Assembly: GCA_963995505.1 (NCBI GenBank)
Contig: OZ023186.1
Location: forward strand, 3,286,001 to 3,350,000
From: Hypericum androsaemum
Lineage: Eukaryota > Streptophyta > Magnoliopsida > Malpighiales > Hypericaceae
Direction: 5' to 3'
Length of the DNA stretch: 64,000 nucleotides
Under the pieces are notes generated by a model. It was given only the letters and a program-made list of their open reading frames with translations. It made no database searches and had not been told where the DNA came from. A program made the position numbers and the translations under genes. Of this stretch, positions 46,140 through 57,438 are shown in pieces; position 1 is the first letter of the stretch; every line of letters begins with the position of its first letter.

Positions 46140-47378
46140 ATGGCTTGGTGGGGAGAAACTCGGTCTGCAGCAGGCCCTGTTTCGATGGAGCGAGAGAAAA
46201 TGCCGATCTATGGAGAGGTGGTGTCTCGCAAGGATGAGTCGGGATCTCTAGACGAGGAAGCTGCCTTTTGGGTGAGGCGCCTAAAGGTGAAGCTTGGTGT
46301 TCGAGATAGTTGCGAGGAGTTGGAGAGGGGAGTCCAATGCATCAAGGGGCACCATCGCGGTGATGGCGGGCTCCGAGGGAAGATGCAAGGACCATCCAAC
46401 GAAGCGGCTAGCATCGAGTCAAGCGATGTCGAGGAGATAGGCGCGACTCTACTTGCATTCTCGTTGAGTCTGGAGTATGTTGAGTATGATGGGCGTGCAC
46501 GTCTCCGAGCTCTTGTGCACGAGGGAAGTGTGCAAGAGTATGTGAAGGAATTCTCCGACGTGGTGGAGGAGATTGAAGATATATCTGAGGATGGACTATT
46601 ATGTGCTTTCCTCGAAGGGTTGGAGCTGTGGGCAAAGGAGGCCCTACTCCAACAAGGAGCACAAGGCCTAGCGTCGGCATTTGAGATGGCAGATTCCTTG
46701 GTGGATTTTTGGAGGTCAAGGCGACAAAGTGGGTGCGCAAGAGTTATCGAGTGTTCCATTTGCGAGGGGCCACACCGATGCTTTGATTGCCCAATTAGGG
46801 ATAAGATCAGGGCATCGATCTGAGAGGAGGAGGATCAAGAGGTGGTGGTGCGCAAGGAACGTGAGGAGGTAGTGGTGCCTGCAGTAGAACCCCGAAGGCC
46901 GAGTCATCGAATGGAGCGCAAGGTGCGAGTGAGTCCACTGCAGAATTGCTTCATTTGCGATGAGCCTCACAAACCCAAGGATTGTCCCGAACTACCGAAG
47001 CTTAAAGCTAATGTGGTAGAATGGGATCGAGAAGACGAGGAGAAGCGTAAGGCGTGCGAGATAGAGCACGAAGCTTGCGCGGAAAAATATGAGACGTGCG
47101 AGGAAGAGCACGAGACGTGCGAGGATGAGGCAAGGATGGTTTCCAAAGAGGGCGAGATTCCTAAGGAGATCACGGGCGTTGTTAAGGAGTGCGATGACGT
47201 GCAGGCCGCTGAGCTAGCAGAAAAGCTCCCACTTAGGAGGAAGGTGGATTCTCTGAAGTTAGAGGAGTTGAGAGGAGCCCCGATGGTGGAGCCATCGCTT
47301 ATGTCCCCCGATGCTTGTGGTTTCAAGATCGTGACCACTAGCGAGAAGTTGGATCAGGAGAAGCGAGCTTGGAAGTAG
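46140..47378 (+). pseudogene. Gag-like region of the non-autonomous element
   Basis: The first frame ends at TGA 46821-46823 and carries LDEEAAFWVRRLKVKLG, a retrotransposon-gag-like helix block (VQEYVKEFSDVVEEIED, EGLELWAKEALLQQ) and the knuckle CSICEGPHRCFDCP. A second frame (46842-47378) carries another knuckle, CFICDEPHKPKDCP, Glu/Cys-rich repeats (CEIEHEACAEKYETCEEEHE), and LAEKLPLRRKVDSLKLEE, which resembles the LPPRREVDH.IEL motif preceding RT in gypsy polyproteins. No protease or RT follows. Confidence 0.65.
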
Positions 47379-48384
47379 GAAGAGAAGTTGTGATATCCTC
47401 ACCCTTCTACGAAATTGGTTACAACATAATAAGGTTTGTTTTAGAAGGGTTTAGGTATAGTCTGTCGTCGTGTGGTAAAATAGGCGTAGCTTTCTCATCC
47501 AGACTTCGAATTAGGTGATTCCAATTTGTGTGGATTTATAACATTTAGATCTATAACTTTGTTCTTTAAGTTTTGTGATTTATGAAATAACTTGGCCGAA
47601 ACAAATCAAGAATTTACGGTGCTCTGATACCAAGTCTGTCACGACCCAATTTTGTGGTCGGTGACCGGCGCTAGATCATGTCAAACTTAATCCAATAAAT
47701 CATAACCTAGCAAGCCTCAAACATAACTCACCTGTCTCATTATAAGAATAGTCAAAACATTTTTTTTCACAACATTGTTTCTTTAAACAAACATATTTAT
47801 TCGTGTCAAAAACTTGGTAGGCATAATTCCAAAGTTGGAGTACACATCTCCAACGTCATATCATCAAACTCATCCTTTCAAAACATAAACATAAATTTAC
47901 ACATACATTACATATTAACATTAATCTAAGATCATATGTCAAAGACCAACAAATATGTACAATGGAGCGACCTAGATTACAAAGACAAAGACCATCTGGA
48001 GACCTTTGAACGTAGCCCGAGAAAGAAAGACAACGGGCCGAACTCGGATGGAAAAGCTTTTTCAGATGCAAACCACGGCTCAAATCTCTTCACCTGTGGA
48101 TTGAAGTAAGGGATAAGTGTTTTGAAACACTTAGTAAGCAAATATTATAAGTAACATGTATTTAACCAACCAGTCGTTCCCATCAAACCCAACCAAATAC
48201 TAACACACAACTAAGACAACAAAAGACTACTTCACAGACAAGGTCATCAAAGAATTCACATATCACACGTAATCAGAACTTCAGATAGACTTTCACAGAA
48301 CATATAACACAATTCGGATGAACTTCAGATAGGTCTAGATAGTGTCACTCCCACTCCGACACGAGGATACCATATCTTAAAGGC

Positions 48385-48612
48385 ACCATCATCAACCAAC
48401 CTCCTCGGCTAAATAGTTCTGCCCGCCGGAAGGCAACCATATCATATCACATCAACCTCATCGGCCAAATAGTTCTGCCCGCCGTAGGCAACCATATCAT
48501 ACCAGACCAACCTCATCGGCCAAATAGTTCTGCCCGCCGTAGGCAACCATATCATACCAGACCAACCTCATCGGCCAAATAGTTCTGCCCGCCGTAGGTA
48601 ACCATATCATAT
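48385..48612. repeat. 55-bp tandem repeat, 4 units
   Basis: AAATAGTTCTGCCCGCCG starts at 48411, 48467, 48522 and 48577. The unit also contains ACCTCATCGGCC and GGCAACCATATCAT. It lies inside the nested fold-back element. Confidence 0.93.
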
Positions 48613-49040
48613 AGCGAAGCTATCTATATTATATAGTTATTTGTATCACACAAATTCATAGGCTCCAAACGAATCAAATAGGTCCAATGAACAAACCAAC
48701 ATCTACAGTGCCCACTCGAGGCTAAATTAAGCAAATACTTATAAATCATAATGTCACATCATAATGCTCATATGAAAAATGCACTAGCAATGCCATATTC
48801 AAATCATAACAAATAAATAGAGTACGCCAAAGAAAGCACGAGTCACAAAATGTGGATGTAAAATAGGTTGACACCAAGGGAAAAGTAAAAGCAAGCGGTA
48901 GAACTTGGAGGAAGTATAAGTAGCTAGAAAATAAAGAGAAGTAAGCTATTGAAAACCAAATACCCACATCTGTTTGTGTGACAAGTAAGTTAAACTTTCA
49001 TTAAGCAAATTCGGGGACCGAATTTTATAAGGAGGGGAGA
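48613..49040. other. Inner part of the nested element, polypurine tract at end
   Basis: AT-rich sequence without a gene. GTGTGACA at 48976-48983 could be an LTR border in minus orientation (TGTCACAC..). The last 20 bases are the purine tract before 49041. Confidence 0.4.
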
Positions 49041-49716
49041 CTGTGATATCCTCACCCTTCTACGAAATTGGTTACAACATAATAAGGTTTGTTTTAGAAG
49101 GGTTTAGGTATAGTCTGTCGTCGTGTGGTAAAATAGGCGTAGCTTTCTCATCCAGACTTCGAATTAGGTGATTCCAATTTGTGTGGATTTATAACATTTA
49201 GATCTATAACTTTGTTCTTTAAGTTTTGTGATTTATGAAATAACTTGGCCGAAACAAATCAAGAATTTACGGTGCTCTGATACCAAGTCTGTCACGACCC
49301 AATTTTGTGGTCGGTGACCGACGCTAGATCATGTCAAACTTAATCCAATAAACCATATGGTCTTTGTCTTTGTAATCTAGGTCGCTCCATTGTACATATT
49401 TGTTGGTCTTTGACATATGATCTTAGATTAATGTTAATATGTAATGTATGTGTAAATTTATGTTTATGTTTTGAAAGGATGAGTTTGATGATATGACGTT
49501 GGAGATGTGTACTCCAACTTTGGAATTATGCCTACCAAGTTTTTGACACGAATAAATATGTTTGTTTAAAGAAACAATGTTGTGAAAAAAAATGTTTTGA
49601 CTATTCTTATAATGAGACAGGTGAGTTATGTTTGAGGCTTGCTAGGTTATGGTTTATTGGATTAAGTTTGACATGATCTAGCGCCGGTCACCGACCACAA
49701 AATTGGGTCGTGACAG

Positions 49717-50859
49717 GAGTACCGCGGGGTATTCGAGAGAAAGAAGGAAGCATCGATGAGGGAGTTGGTGCCTTCTCTCCCCGCCTACAACTGGCCTCCT
49801 GGGGTGCACACGGGTGTATCGAGTATGGCAATCGGTGGTGCAATGATAAGCTACCCAATTGCATGTGAGAGCCGCAAGGCAAGAAGCACGATGCGACAAA
49901 GAGATGGGGAGCCGAGAGTTCACTCGAGGTCAAAGTTCCCAAAGTAGTCGCGGACAAACTCAGAGGAGAGTTGCTCGCGGAGTTGTTGGAAAAGCTCCCA
50001 CCTAGGCAAAAGGTGGACCGTGAGTTCGCGGAAGGAGTGGAGGGTGATCCTATCCTAGCGCAACGGGCTGCGTGGGGGAGTGATAGGTCTACTCACCAAT
50101 TGTGGGGGGGAGGATCGGGTGCTCTACCCTATCGTGAATGAAGAGTGGGTGCCAAGGTGAGATAGGGCGGCTAGAGAAGTCGTAAATGCTCACGAGGAGA
50201 TGATAGGCTCATATGCTGAATTACCGAGGGAACTTCCACCGAGGTGCGAAGTGGACCTCTTGAACGAGTCAAAGGCGTTGTCTGATGCGCTACATCGTAA
50301 GGCCGAGATGGCTGCTAGGAGCCAGTCGAATGGGTGTTTCCTTGATTGGGCAAGAGGGGACATGCGAGAGGACCCCGTCGAAACACAACATGGTGTGGTG
50401 ATGGGCAGAGTGGGCCTCTCAAAGGAGTCGCAAGAGTTGGCCGCAATAGTTGATGGTAGGGCCGAGAAGGCTGCGAGAAGTCAGCCAAAGGAGTACCTCC
50501 TCGACAAGGGAGGAGGCCCACAATGGGTTACGATGAGGGGAGAGGGACTTCCTTGCCGAGCATGGGAGGAAGTTGGGTTACTTGGCCTCTTTGACGATGG
50601 GGTGCAAGAAGAGCATGGCACAAATAGGTGGGGGAGTATGTCGCGAGATGACTACTCTAAGGCCCATGAATGTGAACAAGAGTTGGCATTGAAGAGGGGG
50701 GACCTTCGAAGAGAGCCGAAGATTAACAAGGCGGTCAATGGAGATGAAGATCATCGAGCCAACTTGAGAAGAGGCGCAGTCCCAGATACGGAGGAGTACT
50801 TGGTGCGATGGAAGAGAACACCCGATGGCAACTGCGAGATTGCAGAGTTTGAGGGCTAA
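49717..50859 (+). pseudogene. Tail polyprotein remnant of the non-autonomous element
   Basis: Several frames, the longest 50200-50859 (219 codons). Two further copies of the pre-RT-like motif are visible: LEKLPPRQKVD near 49990 and LPRELPPRCEVD near 50225. Residues KAEMAARSQ..FLDWARG and RAEKAARSQ..YLLDKGG are internal repeats. The end EEYLVRWKRTPDGNCEIAEF resembles the start of a chromodomain or pol C-terminus. I recognise no enzyme motif. Confidence 0.5.
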
Positions 50860-51241
50860 TTGTGCGAAGGCCCGACTTGGCCATTGAGGGCCCGAACGAT
50901 CGAGGTTGCCTTAGAATTTCTCTAGGTTCTTCCACTTAAAAGCCTAGAAGCTTTCTTGTATTTATTGTGTAGTTGGTAGTTGGTAGATGGTAGATGGTAG
51001 TTGGTACTTAGCATTTATTTTTTGGCTTTCCTTGAAGTGTATATATAGGGGTGCCTCCCTCATTTGTAATCATCCAACAATTTGAGAGCAATACTACTAT
51101 AAGTGTTCCCTCACATCTTAGCATACTTTGGTAGTGTTCTCCCTCTCGAAGGGCCGAGTAGAGAGTGTTGGAGCGGGAGAGGCTGACTTAGGTGGGAGCG
51201 CTTGAGTGCCGCACGGGTTAGCTTGCGAAGGAGAGTTTTAG
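50850..51241 (+). repeat. LTR copy 2 (3' end truncated)
   Basis: Matches copy 1 from GGGCTAATTGTGCGAAGG to GGAGAGTTTTAG. The last AGCCCGTGACA is replaced by a 21-bp junction (GTACCGCACGGCTGATACCAA), part of which is the reverse complement of a primer site. Confidence 0.85.
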
Positions 51242-51262
51242 TACCGCACGGCTGATACCAAT

Positions 51263-51666
51263 TGTCACGGGCTAAAACTCTTCCTCGCAAGCTAACCTGT
51301 GCGGCACTCAAGCGCTCCCGCCTAAGTCAGCCTCTCCCATTCCAACACTCTCTACTCGGCCCTTTGAGAGGGAGAACACTACCAAAGTATGCTAAGATGT
51401 GAGGGAACACTTATAGTAGTATTGCTCTCAAATTGTTGGATGATTACAAATGAGGGAGGCACCCCTATATAAACACTTCAAGGAAAGCCAAAAAGTAAAT
51501 GCTAGCTACCAACTACCATCTACCATCTACCAACTACCAACTACACAATAAATACAAGAAAGCTTCTAGGCTTTTACATGGAAGAACCTAGAGAACTTCT
51601 AAGGTAACCTCGATCGTTCGGGCCCTCAATGGCCAAGTCGGGCCTTCGCATAATTAGCCCGTGACA
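51263..51666 (-). repeat. LTR copy 3, inverted
   Basis: 404 bp, reverse complement of copies 1 and 2 with intact ends TGTCACGGGCT and AGCCCGTGACA. With copy 2 it forms an inverted repeat of about 390 bp arms around a loop of some 21 bp. Confidence 0.9.
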
Positions 51667-51780
51667 CTCCGGTCCCTCCCGATCGCGAAGCAATTCTTCC
51701 CCATCTTGAATCAATTAGAGGCATGGAAAAGAGAAGTTGTTAGGGTTTGGAAGAGCACTCACCGACATAGCTGGAGGTGG

Positions 51781-52121
51781 TGTCACGTGCTCAATAAGGG
51801 GTCAATACCACGTGGCTAGATACGTGGCTAGTCGTTAGAATTTTCTATTATTCTATCATTATTAGTTTATCATTATCTCTACGATAGTTAAGCATTATTT
51901 AAGTTTGAGTCATCTCCTAGTATCTAGGAGGTTGTTGCTAGTGGATCGTGGGTTGTTACCATTTCCGACTTCCATTATAAATTGTAATTGCTTGATTAAT
52001 GAAGAGGCATTGGATAATTATCATCATCTATACTCTCTACTTCTTCTTCCTTCCTCGTACTCTTATATTATTCTCCACCTTTCCCATTAAATTCTCCCTT
52101 CTAACACCCTAGATCGTTACA
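51781..52121 (+). repeat. 5' LTR of the chromovirus
   Basis: 341 bp. It contains a CCACGTGGCTAGATACGTGGCTAG stretch with a duplicated CGTGGCTAG that is single in the 3' LTR. Confidence 0.92.
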
Positions 52122-52138
52122 TCTGGTATTAGAGCTAC

Positions 52139-53608
52139 ATGGAGACGCGTTCAAAATCTATCGAGGAACAGCTTAAGAAGTTGGAGGAGCTGATCGTTTC
52201 CATCTCCCACGACAGTAATGATCGACTCCAAGCAGTTTGGGACCGCATGGACTCTCAACTCCAGGAGACCAACACCAAACTGGACTCTCATCTTTAGATA
52301 ACGAACACCAAGTTCGAGAAGGTTCAGGCAGAGATTCCTACCTTGGCATTTCGTCCATCCGGTGAGTCGAGTGCGGTACGGGCAGACGATGGGAAAGGAC
52401 TGCTGGGGGCTTCCCCTCGTAGTCCAGCTGATCGAGTAGCAATAGGGGCCAATGCCATCAAGGTGGCTGGGGCCAACACCAACTTGGTGACCAGAAGGGT
52501 CGGTGAATCTTATCCGAAAATGCGTCTTGACTTTTCGGTATTCAGCCCTACTAATCCTCGATACTGGATCCGGAAGTGTGAACGCTATTTCACCGTCAAT
52601 GGCGTTGAAGAGGCACGCAAAGTGGAATTAGCAAGCCTACATTTGGATGAGGAGGCGGATACCTGGTTCGACGCTTGGGCTCTTAAAAACCAAGGCGCTA
52701 CCTGGAGACTATTTGTTGATCACTTGTGCCAACGGTTTGGTACTCGCAATTCTGGCAGCGTGGTGGAAGAATTCAACCACCTCAAGCAGACCGCGAGCAT
52801 GGCGGAGTACGTGCGCAAATTTGAAGAGCTAAAGGGACTCATGAAACGTGAAAATCCCATGCTTTCATACAGGTATTTTGTTTATAGCTTTGTTGGTGGA
52901 CTAACGGATACCTTGAAGGCTCTAGTTTGCACTCATTCTCTGATAACAATTGGGGATGCTGTGGAGAAGGCACGACTTCACGAGACAGCCATCAAATCTG
53001 CAAGCAAAGACCACACCAAGGGGTCTTGGACTCAGTCAGGAGCTACCTCAGTTCAGGTCACACCGGTAGCAAAGACAAGTTCGTTCGTACGAGAGGGCTT
53101 CCCGGCAAAGAAAGATCCCAACTACTTTCGCTGTGGAGAGAAGTATTTCTGGGGGCATATGTGCAAAAACCGATCAGTGAGTGGTGGAGTCCACTTGATG
53201 GACAACGTGGAAGAAGTGGACGAAATGGTTCAAGCAGAGTCCGAGATCGAGGAGGAAACTGACATGGTCAAACTCTCGATGCACGCTATCAATGGTAGCT
53301 CCGGAAGCGAAACTCTTAAATTGAAGGGCTCAATTCGCGGTAGGCAAATGCTCATACTGCTCGACACCGGTAGCACCGCTACCTTCATCAATTTGCAGTT
53401 GGTCAAAGAATCGAAACTGGATGTGATTAATTCTGTAGGCATGACTATTGCCTTGGCAAACAGATTGAAGGTGTCATGCTCTAAGATCTGCCACGGGGTC
53501 AATTGGGAGATGTGCGGAAGCAAATTCAAGCATGATTTTAAAGTATTAGACCTTGGTACTCATGTATCGTGCTTGGTATTGATTGGATGTAGGAGGTCAA
53601 TCCGATAA
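52139..53608 (+). pseudogene. Chromovirus gag-protease, one nonsense mutation
   Basis: ATG 52139 follows the primer site. The frame is cut by TAG at 52295-52297 and then open to 53608. The gag core is RYWIRKCERYFTVNGV, LHLDEEADTWFDAW and FCQRFGTR-like LCQRFGTR. The zinc knuckle has lost its first Cys (YFRCGEKYFWGHMC). The aspartic protease site ILLDTGSTATFIN is present at about 53355-53395. Confidence 0.88.
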
Positions 53609-53611
53609 CTT

Positions 53612-56600
53612 TTGATTTCATTCGAGCACAGGCGACAATCAAAAGTAAGGGAAAGGAAATCGTGCTCAAGGGGCATAGATATGGCGATCCCCAAAACTAG
53701 GCGGAGCTTAGTTGCCTACTCACTGACTCACCTAATAAGGCAATTGAATTTTCAAATATCATTGCCGTGGCTTGGTTATTTTGGCAGGAACCTTCACAGG
53801 GAATATGTGATGCATATGCGCTGGAGATTGGAGATGTAGGAGGGGCAGTATTTTCAACTGAATTTCAGAACAATCTGCGACAATTGTTGGAGGCCCATGC
53901 TGATCTGTTCAATGAGCCGACATCTCTGCCACCAATTCGATCCCATGACCACGAGATCGAATTGCTTTCAAATACGGCACCCATATCGGTTAGACCTTAC
54001 CGATATCCACATTTTCAAAACGGAGAAATTGAGGCGCAAGTTCAACAACTTCTGAAGGTGGGATTCATCCAACCTAGCTGAAGCCCATTCGCCTCGCCGG
54101 TGCTCCTTATTAAGAAGAAGGATGAGAGCTGGCGAATGTGTGTCGACTATCGCCAGCTCAATAGTCGCACAGTCAAGAATAAATACCCGATCCCTATCAT
54201 CGATGATCTCTTGGAAGAATTACATGGGGCAAAGGTGTTTTCTAAATTGGATCTACGTGCCGGCTACCATCAAATCTGCATGAGAGATGGTGATATACCA
54301 AAGACAGCATTTCGGACCCACCACAGACATTTTGAATTCCGAGTGCTTCCATTTGGGTTGACGAATGCGCCGACCACCTTCCAATCACTTATGAATCAGG
54401 TTTTATCTCCTTTCTTGTGCCAATTCGTATTGGTATTTTTCGATGATATCCTCATCTATAGCAAGGAAGTGAGTACACATCTCGAGCATATTCAATTGGT
54501 GTTGGAATTACTCCGCAAGGAGCAATTTTTTCTGAAGCTTTCTTAGTGTGAATTTGGTGTTGCTCAAGTGGATTACCTTGGCCATGTTATATCCGAGAAT
54601 GGCGTTGGCACCAACCCAAAGAAGGTGGAAGTAATGCTCAAATGGCCGACACCCCGTACAGTGAGGGAGCTTCGGGGGTTTCTTGGCCTCACCGGCTACT
54701 ATCGCAAGTTCATCCGCGATTATGGGTCGGTGGCACAACCTTTGACAAAATTGCTCAAAAAGGATGGCTTTCTTTGGACTAATGAGGCCGATGCAGCTTT
54801 TTCCAAGTTAAAGATTCTCCTATCTCAAGCTCCTGTCCTTGCTTATCCTAATTTTTCCTCTCCATTTGTGTTAGAGACCGACGCATCGGACCGTGGTATT
54901 AGCGCAGTATTAACACAAGACGGCCGACCCATCGCTTACATGAGCGAAGTATTAGGTCCACGTAATGCTGGCCTGGCCGTATATGATAAAGAACTGCTGG
55001 CCGTCCTCTCCGCGGTGGCATGATGGAGACATTATCTTGAGGGAGCTGCTTTTATCATCAAGACGGACCACCGCAGTCTTCGTTTCCTGTTGGATCAAAA
55101 GATACATACCAACTTGCAATGGAAAGGAGTGTCGAGGTTGATGGGACTCGACTTCACAATCGAGTATCGTCGCGGGTTCGATAACAAGGCGGTGGATGCG
55201 CTCTCTCGTCTTCCTGAGGACGACCGACCTGTAACTTCCGGAGACACCGAGATTCTTGCCATCTCCTCCATCGTACCTGGTTGGAAGCGTGCTTTGGAAT
55301 CAAGTTATGAAGAGAACAGCCGTGCTCAACAGATTATCAGTGAATTAGTGGTGGCTCCAGACAACCATAACCACTACAAGTTCCAGCAAGGGCTTTTTCG
55401 CTACAAAGGTCGTCTCTACGTCGGGAGCTCAAGTGATGTCCATCACGATATTATTCAACAATTGCATAATTCCGCAGTTGGTGGGAATTCTGGAAGATTG
55501 GTAACATATAAGAGAGTGAAAAAACACTTTTATTGGCCGGGTCTCAAGAGTCAAGTCACCTATTTTGTTAAAAGTTGTGACACGTGCCAGCGGTGCAAGT
55601 TCGAACACGTTGCTACGCCGGGGCTCTTACAACCGCTGCCTGTACCCACGGGGGCATGGAAAGATATAACGATGGACTTCGTGGAGGGTTTACCCAAGTC
55701 GGGTGGGAAAGATACTATCTTGGTGGTGGTAGACCGTTTCACCAAATACGGTCAACGATCGTGTCTGATCGGGATCTAGTATTTACCAGTCAAGTGTGGC
55801 GAGAACTGTTTAATTCCTTCGGCACACAACTTCAGTTAAGTTCGGCCTATCATCCGCAATCCGACAGTCAATCGGAGCGGCTTAATCAGTGTCTGGAACA
55901 CTATTTGCGGGTGATGTGTTATCATCGTCCCGACACTTGGACAAAATGGTTGAGTCTCTCAGAGCTATGGTATAATAGTGCTCATCACTCAGCTATCAAT
56001 TGCTCACCCTTTGAAGCTATGTATGGCTTTGTATCGCCATCGATTCTAGGATTAAGAGAGGAACAACCTTCTATCGCGGTGGTAGCTGAGTACGCAACCC
56101 GTCATGCTCAAATGGTTCGACTCCTCACCAACTCTCTTTCACAGGCACAAAACCGAATGAAGGTCAATGCCGATAAGAAGAGGAGCGAGTGTGAGTTCAA
56201 CGTCGGGGATATGATTTTCCTTAAACTTCAACCTTACAAGCAATCCACCTTGGCAATTCGATCTAACCTCAAGTTGGCAGCCAAGTATTTTGGCCCTTAC
56301 AAGATTCTGTCTAAGATCGGTCCTATTGCCTACAAGCTAGAGCTACCACCATCTTGTAAGATACATCCGGTTTTTCACGTCTCTTTACTTAGAAAGAGAA
56401 TTGGCGATGGGCAAGCTGTGGTCACTACCCCGCCCTTGACAACTGCAGAAGGGGTGCTTAAATCGGAGCCGGAAGCTGTTCTTGGTCGTCGGTTGGTAAA
56501 CGAGATAATCAAGCCGTGATTCAACTACTTATCAAATGGGCAAATCTTCACGATGATGACACTACTTGGGAAGACTACAATGTCCTGAAGTCTCAGTTTC

Positions 56601-56640
56601 CGTTGGTTATTGATCGGCTGAACTCGAATTCTTGAGACAA
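53612..56640 (+). pseudogene. Chromovirus pol (RT, RNase H, integrase, chromodomain), broken
   Basis: [45 protein letters not shown] and the catalytic FFDDILIYS (about 54437-54463). Connection and RNase H: TVRELRGFLGLTGYYRKFI, LETDASDRGISAVL, TDHRSLRFLLDQ. Integrase: HFYWPGLKSQV, CDTCQRCK, then a jump at about 55750 from VVDRFTKYG to STIVSDRD, which loses about 45 residues of the catalytic core, then SSAYHPQSDSQSERLN. Stops interrupt at 54079 (TGA), 54544 (TAG) and 55021 (TGA). A frameshift near 56510 separates the chromodomain end (LIKWANLHDDDTTWEDY). Confidence 0.9.
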
Positions 56641-56663
56641 GAATTCTCTCTAGGAAGGCCGGA

Positions 56664-56992
56664 TGTCGCGTGCTCAATAAGGGGTCAATACCACGTGGCT
56701 AGTCGTTAGCATTTCCTATTATTCTGTCATTATTAGTTTATCATTATCTCTACGATAGTTAAGCATTATTTAAGTTTGAGTCATCTCCTAGTATCCGGGA
56801 GGTTGTTGCTAGCGGATCGTGGGTTGTTACCACTTCCAGCTTCCATTATAAATTGTAATCGCTTGATTAATGAAGAGGCATTGGATTATTATCATCATCT
56901 ATATTCTCTACTTCTTCTTCCTTCCTCGTACTCTTCTATTATTCTCCAACTTTCTCATTAAATTCTCCCTTCTAACACCCTAGATCGTTACA
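56664..56992 (+). repeat. 3' LTR of the chromovirus
   Basis: 329 bp, starting TGTCGCGTGC just after a purine-rich AGGAAGGCCGGA tract. Confidence 0.92.
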
Positions 56993-57438
56993 GGTGGGTC
57001 TCGGTGTCAGGGGAAAGGGTTTTTTTAAATTGGAACTTGGAAGTTCTGTTTTTCTACCCAAAAAAAATTGGAAGTTCTGTTTTGGTCTCTCTCTCTCTCT
57101 CATGAGGAGGAAGACGAGAAATAGAGAGAGATGTTTTGGCTTGGAACTTACTCTAGGTTGAGTGCGAGGGTTTATTTGAAATATGAAATAGCGGAGGTTA
57201 CAAGGCTTGAACTGAGTATATATATATTTTAAGAAAAACGATAGTGTTTTCCTCGGTTTATCGGTGTAGCGGGTTAGAAAAAATTTGAGCCCGACCCAAC
57301 ACCGAAAACTTTGGTTTAAGGTACATCCTAACTCACGACACCGTTTTATCACTCGGGATGCATTTTTTACTGCCTTCGAGTTGGTCGGTTTATCGGTGAC
57401 TCGATTTTCTTCGGTTTGATACTCAGCCCTATAAAGGA

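Larger units (their letters stand above)
47391..49716. mobile_element. Nested fold-back / rearranged LTR element
   Basis: 47391-47713 and 49041-49363 are direct repeats starting TGTGATATCCTCACCC and almost identical. 49041 is preceded by a polypurine tract (AAGGAGGGGAGAC), as expected for a 3' LTR. From there on the right copy continues as the reverse complement of roughly 47637-48000 and ends ..GGGTCGTGACA at 49716, so 49290-49716 is itself palindromic at its ends (TGTCACGACCC / GGGTCGTGACA). On the minus strand GTGACA followed by GACTTGGTATCAGAGC occurs at both 47637 and 49290, which is an LTR end plus primer site. This is one rearranged or template-switched non-autonomous element, not a clean LTR pair. 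Confidence 0.55.
45720..51666 (+). mobile_element. Non-autonomous gypsy-type element with inverted terminal LTR
   Basis: LTR copies lie at 45720-46116 (plus), 50850-51241 (plus, 3' end truncated) and 51263-51666 (minus). A full LTR has ends TGTCACGGGCT and AGCCCGTGACA. The first is followed by a perfect initiator-Met primer site TGGTATCAGAGC. The inside has gag-like frames with two zinc-knuckle motifs, a nested fold-back repeat (47391-49716) and a tail frame ending in a chromodomain-like EEYLVRWK. No RT, RNase H or integrase is found. The outer flanks share only CTCC (45716-45719 and 51667-51670), so the target duplication is weak. Confidence 0.7.
51781..56992 (+). mobile_element. Ty3/gypsy chromovirus (Reina-like), defective
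   Basis: LTRs 51781-52121 and 56664-56992 start TGTC(A/G)CGTGC and end GATCGTTACA. GGTGG at 51776-51780 and 56993-56997 is an exact 5-bp target duplication. A primer site close to initiator-Met type (TGGTATTAGAGC, 52124-52135) follows the first LTR. Order is gag, protease, RT, RNase H, integrase, chromodomain. The short LTRs and C-terminal chromodomain suggest the Reina type. At least four in-frame stops, an integrase deletion and a late frameshift make it inactive. Confidence 0.93.
45314..57430. mobile_element. hAT-like element split by nested retrotransposons
   Basis: The left end (CTGT)AGGGGTGAGGATAAATCGG is mirrored at the right end, which on the minus strand reads AGGGCTGAGTATCAAACCG. 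The flanks ATAAAGGA at 45306-45313 and 57431-57438 are identical over 8 bp, the hAT duplication size, though a CTGT offset precedes the left inverted repeat. The element's own sequence is 45314-45719, 51667-51780 and 56998-57430, about 950 bp in all, with many CGGTGT/ACACCG words. The rest is the two LTR elements listed below. Confidence 0.65.

Noticed and set aside
46208..46759. 183-codon minus-strand frame rich in Ser
   Set aside because: Antisense shadow of the gag-like coding region, with no motif.
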